From contig JALMQS010000672.1 in assembly GCA_024734495.1 (NCBI GenBank), positions 62,001 through 126,000 on the forward strand: a stretch of 64,000 bases of DNA, read 5' to 3'. Shown piece by piece: positions 21,828 to 33,828 of this stretch. Numbering within the stretch: position 1 is the first letter of the stretch; the number at the start of each line of letters is the position of its first letter. The DNA comes from Forficula auricularia (taxonomy: Eukaryota; Arthropoda; Insecta; Dermaptera; Forficulidae). The position numbers were made by a program, and so were the translations under genes. A model generated the notes under the pieces. That model had not been told where the DNA came from, searched no databases, and was given only the letters and a program-made list of their open reading frames with translations.

Positions 21828-23611
21828 TTTTACTTTATCCAATGCAAAGCATGGGTAAAGTATTGCAATCGCTCTCGGGGCAAGCGTGGCTTCAAAGGGT
21901 CCTCAGGTAAAGACTACGGAACCCATGGCCTCAATTAAAGTCACAAATTGTAGTATTCAATTAGGTTGAATTTTAGCACGTGACGGTTTTGCCAAAAATT
22001 ACATGGGGTCTCGTCGAGAGGCCAAAAAGTGCCATTTTTTCATTTAGTGCGTGCGGATGTATGTATGTATGTATGTATGGATGGATGTATGTTATCGTTT
22101 TTTTGGCCCACGATTTTTTCCACACCGTTGCACCGATTGAAATGAAATTGAAAACCTACCATTAGTTTGAACAAAATGAAGCGCTGATTAGTTTTTGGTA
22201 CATATCGACCCACAAACATTAGTACTTTATTTCAGTACTTTTTTAGTTTTTTCTAAATATCTTGAAAATGACTTAACCAATTTTGATGAAATTTAATATC
22301 CTAATTAAGTACCTTGGGGACCACAAAAAAGGATAAATAAAGTTTTTAGTAAAATTATATTTTAAAGTACTTTACTCTAGAGTAAGAGAGTACTTTTTTA
22401 ATTTTTTAAATTCTTTAAAATTTATTCATTTGAACCTTTTAATATAGCTCATTTAGCCTTGCTTAAATAAGAATGGATAGGCTTCTCTCTATGAAATGCT
22501 AAAAATTTGGGAGGAAATTTTATAAGTAACCATAGCAACTGCGTTGTTTTCTTATCCCTTACCTTTGCAGAAGACATAGAGGAATCGACTTTAAAGCAAA
22601 AATAGCGATTGATTCTCATCTAGTACTTGAGGAATAACAATTCTATATTGGATTTTTAACGTTTCGGTTTTTATTGGTCACCATTTCGGAAGACATAGAG
22701 GAATCGACTTTAAACCAAAAATAGCGATTGAGTCTCATCAAATACTTGAGGAATAACCATTCTATATTGGATTTTTGACGTTTCGGTTTTTATTGGTAAC
22801 CATTGCTGAAGACATAGAGGTATCGACTTTAAACCAAAAATAGCGATTGATTCTCATCTAGTACTTGAGGAATAACCATTCTATATTGGATTTTTGACGT
22901 TTCGGTTTTTATTGGTAACCATTGCTGAAGACGTGGAGGAATCGACTTAAAATCAAAAATAGCCATCGATTCTCATCTAATACTTGAGGAATAACAATTC
23001 TATATTAGGTTTTTGACGTTTCGATTATTATTGGTAACCATTGCTGAAGACATGGAGGAATCGACTTAAAATCAAAAATAACGATCGATTCTTATCTAAT
23101 TCTCAAGCTTGAGTTGTTTACCAAAAAAGATTTTAGTCTTTTTGATTTTAAGTCTATTCTTCCACGTTTTCAGTAGAGGTTGCCATTAATAGTCAAAACA
23201 TCAAAAATGGAATGCAATAAGGTTATTCCTCTAGTATTAGATGAGAATCGATCGTTATTTTTGATTTTAAGTCGATTCCTCCATGCCTTCAGCAATGGTT
23301 ACCAATAATAATCGAAACGTCAAAAACCTAATGTAGAATTGTTATTCCTCAAGTATTAGATGAGAATCGATGGCTATTTTTGATTTTAAGTCGATTCCTC
23401 CATGTCTTCAGCAATGGTTACAATAATAACCGAAATGTCAAAAATCAAATGTAGAATGGTTATTCCTCAACTATTAAATGAGAATTATTTTTGAATTAAT
23501 GTCAATATGAACTACAAATTGCAAGTGATTTCTGATTAATAATAAAGGAACAAACATATTAATATTTCAAATGAATTTGGATAAAGTTTAGCAACGATCC
23601 GTTGCAGTTTA
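21828..23611 (+). repeat. family A, long form, nested in C
   Basis: The 5' part equals the short form (microsatellite near 22058-22092). It then runs into 119-bp tandem units, for example GAAGACATA at 22570, 22689 and 22808. Near 23105 lies the centre (CTCAAGCTTGAG), after which the units run in reverse. It ends with TTGGATAAAGTTTA and hairpin 23591-23605. No coding sequence. Confidence 0.85.
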
Positions 23612-24270
23612 TTTATCTTGAGACAGTCTTATAACTCAAAAACAGTGAATTATATGAAAAAAGTTTCAAATAAAAATTTATTTATATTGAAGGGGAAATC
23701 AAAATATGCTATTGTTTTTTGACCTAGAACAAGCTTTCGAGGGTATTTCAAGGACAAGTTCTGTTTTTTAAATAGAATCCTATATATTTCTTTTCATATT
23801 CAGAATCTACAAGAAAAACTGTGCATGTTTTATTAGAACTATTTTTTTATCCGACATCAAATAAACCAATTATTAGATCTCAAAAAAATTATAATAATTA
23901 TTTTTAACAATCATTCAACTTAATTATCAAATAATAATTATCATATATTTAATTATTAAATAAATAATTTAATAATAATTAATAATTTAATAATTTTGTT
24001 ACACTGTTCTGAGACATTCCAAAGTATAAATTAAGAACATTTCAATTCTTCAACAAAAAATGCTCCATTTTTACAATTATGATAATACAATAATATAACT
24101 ATCTACTGGATTAGAGAGAAGAAAAAGCTCAAGAATTTTAAGTAGTTCTATAAAGTATAAAATAATCTCTTAAATCTCTGTAAAATGAAGTTTTAATATC
24201 AAAATAAACACTTATTTTCATTGTTGTGACTTTTCAATTCAATAATTATATATTTAATAATCAAATAATT

Positions 24271-24461
24271 TTTTTTTTTTTTTTTTTTTTTTGGCTTTTC
24301 GGCCTTTCTAGCCATAAGCCCAATTACGATACTAGCTATATTTTTAAAATTTGTCTCTACCCCCGGGGATCAGATTTTAGCTGGCTGCCTCGAGTCGGAT
24401 TCGAACCCGGGTCCCCTGGTTAGCTCGCTGTCACGCTACCGCCTAGCTCTACTGACTCCCC
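24271..24461 (-). mobile_element. tRNA-derived SINE
   Basis: On the minus strand it starts GGGAGTCAGTAGAGC, an A-box-like region, then has a perfect B-box GGGTTCGAATCC, a tRNA-unrelated body and a poly(A) tail (the T run at 24271-24292). A 12-bp target duplication AATCAAATAATT flanks it (24259-24270 and 24462-24473). RNA polymerase III promoter boxes plus an A tail and duplication are the SINE signature. It inserted into the AT-rich arm of a C element, and the intact duplication suggests a fairly recent event. Confidence 0.88.
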
Positions 24462-24914
24462 AATCAAATAATTAATCATTATTATTTGATAATTAAGTTG
24501 ATTGTTAAAAATATTTATTAGGATTTTTTTTTGAAATCTAATTGATTCATGTATTTTGTTTATTTGATGTCGTATAAAAAATAGTTCCTATGAAAGTTGT
24601 TCAGTTTTCTTTCTAGATTAAGTAGACCTATAGAAAAATATAGGGTTCCATTTAAAAAACAGAACTTGACCTCAAAATACCCATGAAAGCTTGTTCTAGG
24701 TGGACAAAAAATAGCATAGTTTAGTTTTGCTCTTGATATAAATAATCTTTTATTTGAAACTTTATTTCATATAATGCACTGTTTTTGAGTTATAAGACTG
24801 TCTCAAAATAAAAAACTCAGCAGGAATAATTGATAAAAATTCAATTACTAGATTGTAATTTATTTTTAAAGATTTTTATTCTTATTACTGAAGATGGTTT
24901 CGAAAACTGGTTTT

Positions 24915-26290
24915 TATAGTCCAGTCAAATTGTGTTTTTATCAAAAAAGTTTTGGGTGGTTCTGATTTATTGCATAGATATGTTTTTTGAGCGCTGAATC
25001 CAAATCTGAGGTCTCCCACCAAAATTTAGTAACGAAACATTGAAGAAAATGAAAAAAACGTTGAAAAATTCCATTTTTTGGCGGTTTTTCGCTAATAACT
25101 CGAAAACTATGAACTTTTCGTAAAGAACCTTCCTATTCAAAATGAAAGTAGATAAAATTTCTTACAAATTTTATTTATTTAGGTTTTTTCTCCGTCCAAC
25201 TGTTCGGGCTCAAGCGCTAGTTGAAAATTGGCCTATTTTTTATGACTCGGCATATCCCAAAAACTCGCACTTTTTGATATTTTCCCATTTTGGCCATGAA
25301 GGAGCACGTATTCGACAAAGACAACTCTGTACATTTTTAAACTAGATTAAATTTTCTACAATGAAAACAAAGTTTCATCTTAATTGGATAAATGATAACC
25401 TCGTTCCGCAATGAGGTTGAAGTTTTGAAAAACTGTAATTTATTGAAAAAAAATTGCAGTTTTTCCTTCATAAAATGAAAACCAATCATCTTAGAAACTT
25501 GATTCTTATGTCAACTCTAGGAAATTATGTTCACTTGAACATTTATTTTTACTAATTTTTTGATAAAACTTTAGATTTATAGATAACCAGTGTTTTCCAT
25601 GACACTTCTGAGGACTCGGATCATATCATGTCATGGAAAATGCTTGATATCTATAAATCTAAGACTTTTAACAAAAAGTAGTCCAAGCAAAGGTTCAAGT
25701 AAACAACATTTTCTAGAGAATGAGATAAGAATTAAGTTTCTATGATCGATCAGTGGTTTTCATTTTTTGATGGAAAAATTGCGATATTTTGCTAAAAATT
25801 GCAGTTTTTTGATAATTCAACCTTATTGCGGCACGGATTCCCATTAATCTAATTAAGATGAAGATTTGTTTAAATTGTAGCAAATTTAATCTAGTTTAAA
25901 AATGTATAAAGTGGTCTTTGTTGCAAACGTGCTCCTTCATGGTCAAAATGGAAAAATATCGAAAATAGTTCGAGACAGAAAAAATACGGAAATTTTCAAC
26001 TAGCGCTTGAGCCCGAACGGTTGGAGGGAGAAAAAAAACTAAATGATGAAATTTGTAGGAAATTTTATGACCTTTCATTTTAAATAGGAAGATTATTTAA
26101 CCAAAGTAGATAGTTTCCGAGTTATAAGCGAACAACTGCCAAAAATTGGAAATTTTCAACTTTTTTCCATTTTCTACAATGTTGCGTCATGAAATTTTCG
26201 AGGGAGACCTCAGATTTGTATTCAGCACCCCAAAAAACATATATATGCAAAAAATCAGAACCCATTTGAGCACAATTTGACTGGACTATA
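24915..26290. mobile_element. long foldback element (about 1.4 kb), type J
   Basis: Left TATAGTCCAGTCAAATTGTG and right CACAATTTGACTGGACTATA are inverted ends. The arms match over about 650 bp and meet near 25600, around CATGACACTTCTGAGG. A single-arm relative lies at 43436-43712. The 60-67 codon frames on its arms are mirror-image translations, not genes. Confidence 0.85.
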
Positions 26291-26710
26291 GATTTTAGTA
26301 ATAAGAGAATTAGGACTTGGTTGGATGAGCGTCAAGGGGTGTAGGGGGGGGGGGTGTTGTCGACCACACCCTTTAAGTACCCTTACTGTGTATAAAAAAT
26401 TTAAATAAGAAAAGATGAAGATTTACGGGGTTGAGATGAGAGCCCCCCCCCCCCCCTAGCCCTTTAGCCCTTTGCAAAGGGGGAGGAAACTTGAGCTAAT
26501 CCCTTTTCGGGATTTGTTAATTAGATTTTTTATCGCTGACACCATCCAATGGAATTCTCTCTCTATTTTTATTTCTCTTTTTGCGCCCTCTTGGATAAAT
26601 ATAATTTAATAATAATAATAACTAACAAAAAAAAGTCACTAAAAAGTCTTTTTCCGGGCTATTTTTCGCTCTATCAGCTCGCTAATATTTCCTCCCTAAC
26701 ACTATTTACC
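26291..26710. other. unassigned DNA with G and C homopolymer runs
   Basis: A G run near 26345 and a C run near 26442; otherwise AT-rich with no recognised element. Confidence 0.5.
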
Positions 26711-26783
26711 CTGTGTCTGTGTCTGTGTCTGTGTCTGTGTCTGTGTCTGTGTCTGTGTCTGTGTCTGTGTCTGTGTCTGTGTC
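26711..26783. repeat. hexanucleotide microsatellite (CTGTGT)n
   Basis: About 12 copies of a 6-bp unit. Frames through it read as Leu-Cys or Thr-Asp dipeptide repeats, which explains the 93- and 99-codon frames here. Confidence 0.95.
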
Positions 26784-27072
26784 CACTTGGGCTGACTTGT
26801 GGAAAAGGAAGAAAAAATAATTCCATTTGAGGAGAGGATTGTCGGGGATAAATCTCGCCTGGTCCAGAGGCACAGTTGCTTGCCTTCTTACTTTTCTTTT
26901 TCTCTGCTCACAATTGACCTTTAAATGAAAAAGAAAAAACACATTTACAGTGAAAAAAAAGGATATATTAATAGTTAAGATGCTGCTATTCGAACCAAGC
27001 ACCAATAAGTAAATTATTGTTATTTGAGTAAAATAGTGGAATAGTTAAATTTAATAGTTGGCTCTTTAAATA

Positions 27073-27205
27073 GAAGTACCTGGAGCCACCGAGCGATGCA
27101 CGGTAACCCCTGACCCCCCCTCCCGGAACCACACACCTCACCCCCACCACTGCACCCCGACTCCGCACCACTCCACCCCAACCGTGCCTCCCGCCCCCGC
27201 ATCCT
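27073..27205 (+). repeat. family DE, 5' end fragment
   Basis: Starts AGTACCTGGAGCCACCGAGC, the hairpin end of DE, followed by the C-rich stretch typical of this family. It abuts a B fragment. Confidence 0.75.
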
Positions 27206-27445
27206 CATACACCATACAGGGTATGGTCAAGTATTGTAATCGTGCATGAAAAAAGTGTTTTTTTTCCTTCTTTTTTTCGAAATATCTCAAAAACGGCTGA
27301 AAGTATTTTGATTAGAAAAATTGAGCGAAACCATGGCATTTCGCTCTACAAAAAAGCTCTAATAAGTGAGCATCGAAAAAATTATATTTTTCGAGATAAT
27401 AATTGTTTTGTCAAAATGTCTGTTAGTTAGTTAGTCTGTGCGTTA
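27206..27445 (+). repeat. family B, 5' fragment
   Basis: Contains the terminal hairpin ACCATACAGGGTATGGT (27211-27227), then AAGTATTGTAATCG and the B body, with TGAGCGAAACCATGGCATTT. It is cut near 27445. Confidence 0.8.
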
Positions 27446-27505
27446 ATTAATATATTTAATTTTCTATATTTATAATGTTTAAGGTAAACTACATTAATTT
27501 TAATA

Positions 27506-28735
27506 TACCGGGTAAGTTTTTTATCTTGAGACAGTCTTATAACTCAAAAACAGTGCATTATATGAACAAAAGTTTCAAATAAATATTTGATTTATATCGA
27601 AGGGGAAACTAAACTAAGCTATTGTTTATCGGCTTAGAACAAGCTTTCAAGGGCATTTCTAGTTCAAGTTCTGTTTTTTAAATGGAACCCTATATTTTTC
27701 ATTACGTCTACTTAATCTACAAAAAAAAACTGAACAACTTTCATAAGAACTATTTTTTTATACGACATCAACTAACAAAATACATGAATCAATTAGATCT
27801 CAAAAAAATCTTAATAATTATTTTTAACAATTATTTAACTTCATTATCAAATAATAATGATTAAATAATTAATTATTAAATAAATAATCGAAAAATCCCA
27901 ATAATGTAAATAAGTGTTTATAATGATTTTAAAACTTCATTAAATACCCACTCAGAGTTAAGAAATTATTTTCTACTTAATAGAACTATATTTAAAACTC
28001 TAGAGTTTAAAAAAGTTTATTTCTCTTGTCAATCCAGGAGATAGTTATATTGTATTAATAGATTTAATAAAAATGGAGCATTTATTGTTGAAGAAAGAAT
28101 TGAAATGGTCTTAATTTATGCGGTGAATGTGGAAGAAGTGTTATGGATGCCGAGCGTTTTCCTCACAGGAATACACCCTCCCAAGCTTCATTTTATCGTG
28201 TTGTAAATTTCTTTAAAAAAAACTGGAAGTGTAAACGCTACGCAGAAACTACAACAGGCCAAAATAACGAAATTGGAACTGGAATTCATCCAGAAGACTT
28301 GCCATACACTCTGGAATGTCTCAGAATAGAGTCGAAAAATTATTAATTATTATTAAATTATTTATTTAATAATTAAATATTTGATAATTAAGTTGAATGA
28401 TTGTTAAAAGTAATTATTAGAATTTTTTTTTTTGAAATCTAATTGATTTAATATTTTTTTTATTTGATATCGGATAAAAAAATAGTTTCCATGAAAGTTG
28501 CTCAGTTTTTTTTTTTTGGAAGATTAAGGATCCGTAAATAAATCTATAGGTTTCCATTTAAAAACAGAAGTTGAACTTGAAATACCTTTGAAAGCTTGTT
28601 CTATGTTCACAAACAATAGGGTAGTTTAGTTTCCCCCCCTCCTGATATAAATAAACTTTTATTTGAAACTTATTTATATATAATACATTGTTTTTGAATT
28701 ATAAGACTGTCTCAAGATAAAAAACTCACCAGGTA
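27506..28735. mobile_element. family C, complete copy without nested insertions
   Basis: About 1.23 kb, with ends ACCGGGTAAG and CTCACCAGGT next to TA. The inverted arms run about 27506-27890 and 28325-28735, and the core encodes the HTH remnant (next entry). It serves as the reference copy: the 358-bp tandem unit at the right end of the window matches its 27811-28140 region. An LTR element sits 6 bp beyond its right end. Confidence 0.88.
28079..28346 (+). pseudogene. HTH (DUF4817-like) transposase fragment in C core
   Basis: The plus-strand reading gives VEERIEMVLIY, a one-base break near 28122, then GECGRSVMDAERFPHRNTPS and QASFYRVVNFF. The pattern YGECG ... AERFPxRxxPS ... FxRV resembles the N-terminal helix-turn-helix domain catalogued as DUF4817 in arthropod mariner-like transposons (from memory). 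The following residues (TTTGQNNEIGTGIHPEDLP) lack any catalytic motif, and the frame ends at the arm. It is a DNA-binding remnant only and cannot work as a transposase. Other C cores (9365-9600, 18950-19160, 38858-39086) carry the same piece. Confidence 0.7.
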
Positions 28736-28741
28736 TATTAA

Positions 28742-29469
28742 TGTAGGGGGTGGGAGGTTTTCACCCCCTACGATTTATCCCGGACAGGCCTCCACTTGTA
28801 GAAGGCTGGGTTTCACCCTCTTCGCTCATAGGGGTGAAATAAACAATAACACACATTCACTTCTTTATATATATATTTATTTACAAAAAAGGGGTTATAT
28901 ACAGATTCGTGTCTAGGGGTCGTCGTGAAACATCATAATACGCATCGTTAATCAATACATCGTGTCATCTTAAGCGGCTCTCGACTTCAACTGACTATAA
29001 ACTAAACATATCGACAAACTTCACTTAACTTATATCTAAATCAAGGCGATATTAGGCGGGCTCTCATTGGCTCACAGAGCTCGAGCGTCTCAGTCTCTTT
29101 TCGCATAAATATTTCGTGAACCTGTAACATCTGTCACTCTTGCTCCGGCTTCTGAACAAAGAACAACCCTATGGGAAACCGCTCTCCCAGGCGACCCAGC
29201 GCCTACAAAAGCCTTGGCACAGACATCAGCCTTGAAATGCTAGCAAGGCGGTCCTATTCTAAAGTAAGTGGATTTTTCATTATTTCATTGGCGAACACAT
29301 ATATATTGAGACATCATTCTTATTTTTAAAAAGCATTTTCATCAATTGTTCTTGTCAGAACTAAACTTATTATTTTAAAAAGCATTTTCATCAATAGTCT
29401 TTTTAAAGACTAACCCTGTTTCAATATACTGTATGTGTTTGCAACTTCTTTTAATTTTAACTTCCTACA
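28742..29469 (-). repeat. LTR (3' LTR of the gag-only element)
   Basis: 728 bp. Compared with the other LTR, the differences seen by eye are in the G-run near its start (28745-28755) and in a short stretch near 28887-28900. An internal duplication of about 45 bp (TTTAAAAAGCATTTTCATCA, twice) lies at 29315-29400. Confidence 0.92.
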
Positions 29470-30704
29470 AATTCGGCCATCCTAATAGTTTTAAAGCCCC
29501 ATTAAAACAAAACAATCCCAATCCTGTATAGAAAATCAAATTATACTAAAGTCCACAAAAATCGTATGAAAAATCCCTCGATACAATTTAAATCAAATCA
29601 CTCTTAACACATAAAGCAATTTTCAACGTCTTAAACATAATAATTATATAGAAATAATATGCAACTTAATTCTAAAAGAAGATCATTTTAACAAAAATGA
29701 TGATCTCCACATCTATAAGAATAATAAAGTATTAGACTTCCTCTTATATCTAAAATTGTTTCCTTCCTTCAATTCAAAAATCAAATTCTTCCACGTTTAA
29801 TTTAAATTTAATTAATAATCATAAAAATTTAAATTTAAATTCTCTTTTCAAATGATCTCATTAAAATTTAACCCGAATCAAATATAAAATTTCTCAAGAT
29901 TCCCATCTTTAATTTTAAAATTTCTTCGAATTTAAATTTTGAATTGAATTGAATATCTCGTCTTCAAATTAAATTCTTTTATTAAAATCTACCTATTTAA
30001 CTCTGAACTTAATTTCTCTCTTTCAAAATTTGAAATCTAAAATTAATCATTCAACGTTCAAAACAAAATTATACTTCATAAAAACAAACTAATTTTTTAA
30101 ACAAAAACCAAAAAAAATTTAAGAACAATGAATTGCTCAAACTTCAATCTTAATCAAAAATTTCGTCTTCATAATTTAAATTTCGAAATTTCTTATATAT
30201 CAGCTTAATTTTATGATAGAAACATTTCTAACTTTCATGCAAAATATGTGACCATATATTTTAGCTAAATTCTAAATAATTGTTCAAGAAAAACCTTTAT
30301 CCATTGTGCTACGTCTCGTATTGTTCGTAGGGTTCGTTTTCTCTTTCTCTTGGGTGGCGAGCTGCACGTTTTCACACATATACACTCACACTTCACTATG
30401 GGTGGGAATTTTTGGGGAAGGTCGCTGGGCTGCAAAAACACTTGTTTACACACACGTACGCACACACACACACCCGTGAACCCACGAACCCGCGCACCTG
30501 GCGCAAAAATCGCGTGACATCTTTCCTCGATCAAAAATGAAATTATTTTTCAAAAGTTTATATTCATCAATATTTTTCACAAAATAGCGTTTATTATAAA
30601 TGATTTTTGAAATATCACATACACTATGAGTCACGTTTTGGGTCACACCTTTTGTTGCTATACCTGGGCGGTTATTATTCATCCTTCGTTGCGTATCTTT
30701 TTCT

Positions 30705-31873
30705 TTATCTTCTTGTTTCTAACAAAGAGCACTCTTTCATCTCTTTGTTGACTCTTCTTTCTTCTCGCAAATCCATAATTGAATTGATTTTTTCTATTTC
30801 TAGAATTCCTTCTTGGCTCTCATCCTTAAGCAATTTACCTTTTTCAAGTATATTCCTCGGCTTTAATTCTTCAAATTCTTCTTTCGGCTCATCCGTCAAG
30901 TAGGCAATTTCTTTCACACCACTTTCACTCAAATCAACTACATCCTCCTCGTCGGCATCTTCGTCTTCATCCAAATCGACATCGGCGATTTCTTCTTTGA
31001 ACCTCTCCTTGTTGCCGTCGTCATCGGCGTCGTCCTCGTAGGCGTCCTGCTGCAGCTGGGCCAGAAAGGGAACTTTCTCGCAAAATGAAACATCTTCTTC
31101 GTAAACCTCGCTATGGACAAAGCAATCCTCTTTGCTTTGTTCAACATCTTCGTCGTCGTCCTCGTCGTCTTTTTCATCTTTTTGCGAGAATTCCTCTTTC
31201 AGAGCTGTTTCGAGCAAACTCCAAGAAGTCAAACCTCTTTCGCTTTGAATATAATCTTTCGCATAGCCTGCTAGCGACATCTTCACCAGAAAAAATAGTT
31301 CCGTCGAACCCCATCCGGATTCTTCAACTAAATCCTGAATCTCTTTGATCCACTGTTCGATTGAAATGCTCCCCGTTCCGTCGAACTTTTCAATCGAATT
31401 CCTGGCTTCGCAGAAGCTCCGAGAGAATTCATCTCCCCCAGCTGTTTAGCTGGTTGTCCGTCGTCCACGCGCGTGTCTTTTGATGAAGTCCCGTGCACCC
31501 TTTTCAGATGGCCAAAATCGGACAAGCTTACCACGAGATTTCTGGCAAGACACTTCTTGTCAGAGTCTGTGGGCAAGCCTAATATCGAAGAGATAATTAC
31601 CAGGTCCGATTGAGAGAAGTCACTGCAAACGGCTTTTGCTTTGCGCTCTCGACTAGCGGCGCCAAAATTAAAGCCTTCGAAGAGCTTCAATTTCCGCCTC
31701 GTGTGTCGATTGCCTTCTTCGTCAAAAATAAGTTTAAAAAGCTTTTTGACGTCCTCAAAATCGAAGTCTGTCAAGTTTCTCTCGATATTGACATGCTGGC
31801 CAAGATTCTTCATTTTTCTAGGGCACAATTTTTCACCAGAATATCAACAAGATTCCACGTCGCGTTCCGTCAT
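30705..31873 (-). pseudogene. gag-like gene of the LTR element, frame-broken
   Basis: An ATG at 31873 starts MTERDVESC and is followed by TGA (31844-31846). The same frame then continues open to 31328 (CPRKMKNLGQHVNIERN...). Around 31434-31445, at a run of five G, the protein-like reading moves to another frame, which runs from DEFSRSFCEARNSIEKF through GWGSTELFFLVKMSLAG to a stop just below 30705. The block SIEQWIKE...LAGYAKDYI...W..L...L is capsid-like in pattern (compare gag of Gypsy-type elements). The C-terminal 150 residues are strongly acidic (runs of D/E) rather than basic, and no CCHC zinc knuckle was seen. Whether the breaks are mutations or a programmed shift cannot be told; a stop nine codons in argues for a dead copy. 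Confidence 0.72.
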
Positions 31874-31909
31874 TTCGTCATCAAATCGTTCCCGGTAAGA
31901 TGAACTTTT

Positions 31910-31939
31910 TATGATTCATCCCGGACGCGAGCACCCATT
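31910..31939 (-). other. candidate primer-binding site of the gag-only element
   Basis: Directly inside the 31940 LTR, minus strand: TGGGTGCTCGCGTCCGGGAT. It starts with the TGG complementary to a tRNA CCA end. The matching tRNA was not identified. Confidence 0.55.
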
Positions 31940-32671
31940 TGTAGGGGGCGGCGGGGAGGTTTTCACCCCCTACGATTTATCCCGGACAGGCCTCCACTTG
32001 TAGAAGGCTGGGTTTCACCCTCTTCGCTCATAGGGGTGAAATAAACAATAACACACATTCACTTCTTTATATATATATTTATTTACAAAAAAGGGGGTTT
32101 ATACAGATTCGTGTCTAGGGGTCGTCGTGAAACATCATAATACGCATCGTTAATCAATACATCGTGTCATCTTAAGCGGCTCTCGACTTCAACTGACTAT
32201 AAACTAAACATATCGACAAACTTCACTTAACTTATATCTAAATCAAGGCGATATTAGGCGGGCTCTCATTGGCTCACAGAGCTCGAGCGTCTCAGTCTCT
32301 TTTCGCATAAATATTTCGTGAACCTGTAACATCTGTCACTCTTGCTCCGGCTTCTGAACAAAGAACAACCCTATGGGAAACCGCTCTCCCAGGCGACCCA
32401 GCGCCTACAAAAGCCTTGGCACAGACATCAGCCTTGAAATGCTAGCAAGGCGGTCCTATTCTAAAGTAAGTGGATTTTTCATTATTTCATTGGCGAACAC
32501 ATATATATTGAGACATCATTCTTATTTTTAAAAAGCATTTTCATCAATTGTTCTTGTCAGAACTAAACTTATTATTTTAAAAAGCATTTTCATCAATAGT
32601 CTTTTTAAAGACTAACCCTGTTTCAATATACTGTATGTGTTTGCAACTTCTTTTAATTTTAACTTCCTACA
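31940..32671 (-). repeat. LTR (5' LTR of the gag-only element)
   Basis: 732 bp direct repeat of 28742-29469. In the element's orientation transcription would start here and run to lower coordinates through gag. Promoter elements were not pinpointed. Confidence 0.92.
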
Positions 32672-33104
32672 TTAATATTTCTTATAATCTTATAATGGGT
32701 TTTGAAATAAAAAAAAAAAAAAATTGTCATTTTTTTTAATATTTTAATTATTAAGATATTACTATTTGCAAAAAATATAAGTCGTTTTATCCAAATACCT
32801 AAAAATTTGGCCATATTTGGAATGATTCGATATATGTTGATTATTAATAAAATATCTTTGGAATAAATATGAACTCATTAAAAATGCTCAACTCTATCAA
32901 TATATTTATTATAAAGAAATTGTTTTTTCAGTGTTCAAACCCCACTCTCCTCACGTTCAACATTCAGTTTTCAAAAAAAATGATTTTCAAAATTAATAAA
33001 ATTAGATCCGAAATGCAACCGATCATTTTTAATCCGACTTCATTTTAATTATATATGTCAGAAGGGTTGTTTTCTCCTTCTCGAAAATCAAATCCGAGAA
33101 TGCT
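32672..33104. other. unassigned AT-rich DNA
   Basis: Poly-A and TA-rich; no gene or known repeat seen. Confidence 0.5.
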
Positions 33105-33290
33105 AAGAATTGAACAATTCCGTTATTTTCTCATTGATTATATCATCAGAACTTGACCAAATTAATATGAGACCACCCCTAAGGTATCCTCTTTCCAATA
33201 AAAATCGGTCCACGTGGTAAAAAATTATCGATGAACTCACATTAAAAAAAAAAAGATTCCGACGAATTGAGAACCTCCTCCTTTTTTTTA
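33105..33290 (-). repeat. family F-type fragment, inverted
   Basis: Contains the inverse of the F start (GAGAACCTCCTCC near 33270) and GAGACCACCCCTAAGGTA, matching the element at 12309-12650 in reverse. Confidence 0.6.
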
Positions 33291-33368
33291 ATTAAAAAGA
33301 CATTGTTGTTGTCTCGATTCCCAAATTATTGGTAATTATTGATAGATGAAAATCTCAATAAAAAAAAA

Positions 33369-33446
33369 TGACTCGCCGGATGCCAGATTAGAACTTGAGA
33401 CCTCTTGCATCAGAGGCACTCACTTTAATCACTGGACTATAGAACT
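33369..33446 (-). repeat. tRNA-like SINE or tRNA pseudogene remnant
   Basis: Minus strand: TAGTCCAGTGATTAAAGTGA (A-box region), GCCTCTGATGCAAGAGGT (anticodon-arm-like) and AAGTTCTAATCTGG (decayed B-box), then AT-rich DNA. The spacing fits a tRNA head, but the boxes have drifted and no acceptor stem closes. Confidence 0.6.
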
Positions 33447-33828
33447 ATTTTAAAATACTTTGCTTTTTATTTTTACTAAAATGAATATTTTTGAATTAGT
33501 ATGGAAATAATTGAATGTATTATATATAGCTATGTATTTAATAAATAGAATTCATTGAATAAATTGCGGCAAGGCAAATTTGAAATATATATAATTGAAT
33601 TAAGCTGAAAGAAAGACAACAATTAATTTTAAATCCAGAAACATTAAATATATTAATAATTATTCCTTGGCCACCCCCCCCCCCTCCACTCTTCTAGTTA
33701 AAATTAAATATTCAATTCTCTTTTCTCCGGGCAATTATCTTTGAAATTGTCTTCCTAAAAAAATATTTGGTTAGTGAAAGTTATCACTTCTGTCGCACGT
33801 CCCGAGAGGCACATATTTTTTTTAATTT
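33447..33828. other. unassigned AT-rich DNA
   Basis: A C run near 33675; otherwise AT-rich. No gene seen. Confidence 0.5.

Larger units (their letters stand above)
21816..24826. mobile_element. family C copy hosting a long A element and a SINE
   Basis: Left end at 21816 (ACCCGGTGAG), right end near 24826 (CTCAGCAGGAATA, decayed). The left end is interrupted by a long A element at 21828-23611. The right-hand AT-rich arm carries a SINE at 24271-24461. The HTH core is largely deleted in this copy (about 24000-24060). Confidence 0.82.
28742..32671 (-). mobile_element. gag-only LTR retrotransposon
   Basis: Two direct LTRs (28742-29469 and 31940-32671) start TG and end CA, with a 4-bp duplication TTAA outside (28738-28741 and 32672-32675). 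On the minus strand the first bases after the 31940 LTR are AATGGGTGCTCGCGTCC, a possible primer-binding site (TGG start). The 2.47-kb interior holds a gag-like gene (next entry), then about 1.2 kb of AT-rich DNA with no protease, RT, RNase H or integrase motif. Known: gag-only LTR elements (TR-GAG type) and other non-autonomous forms exist and move by using enzymes of relatives. The near-identity of the LTRs points to recent insertion. Confidence 0.9.

Noticed and set aside
22565..23540. CRISPR array
   Set aside because: The 119-bp units are contiguous with no unique spacers, run in two opposite directions around a palindrome, and belong to a eukaryotic transposon.
26549..27005. Frames with Leu-Cys or Thr-Asp repeats
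   Set aside because: These are translations of a hexanucleotide microsatellite.
30265..30682. Minus-strand frames of 89 and 78 codons inside the gag-only element
   Set aside because: They run through a CA-rich stretch and show no protease, RT or integrase motif, so they do not supply the missing pol.
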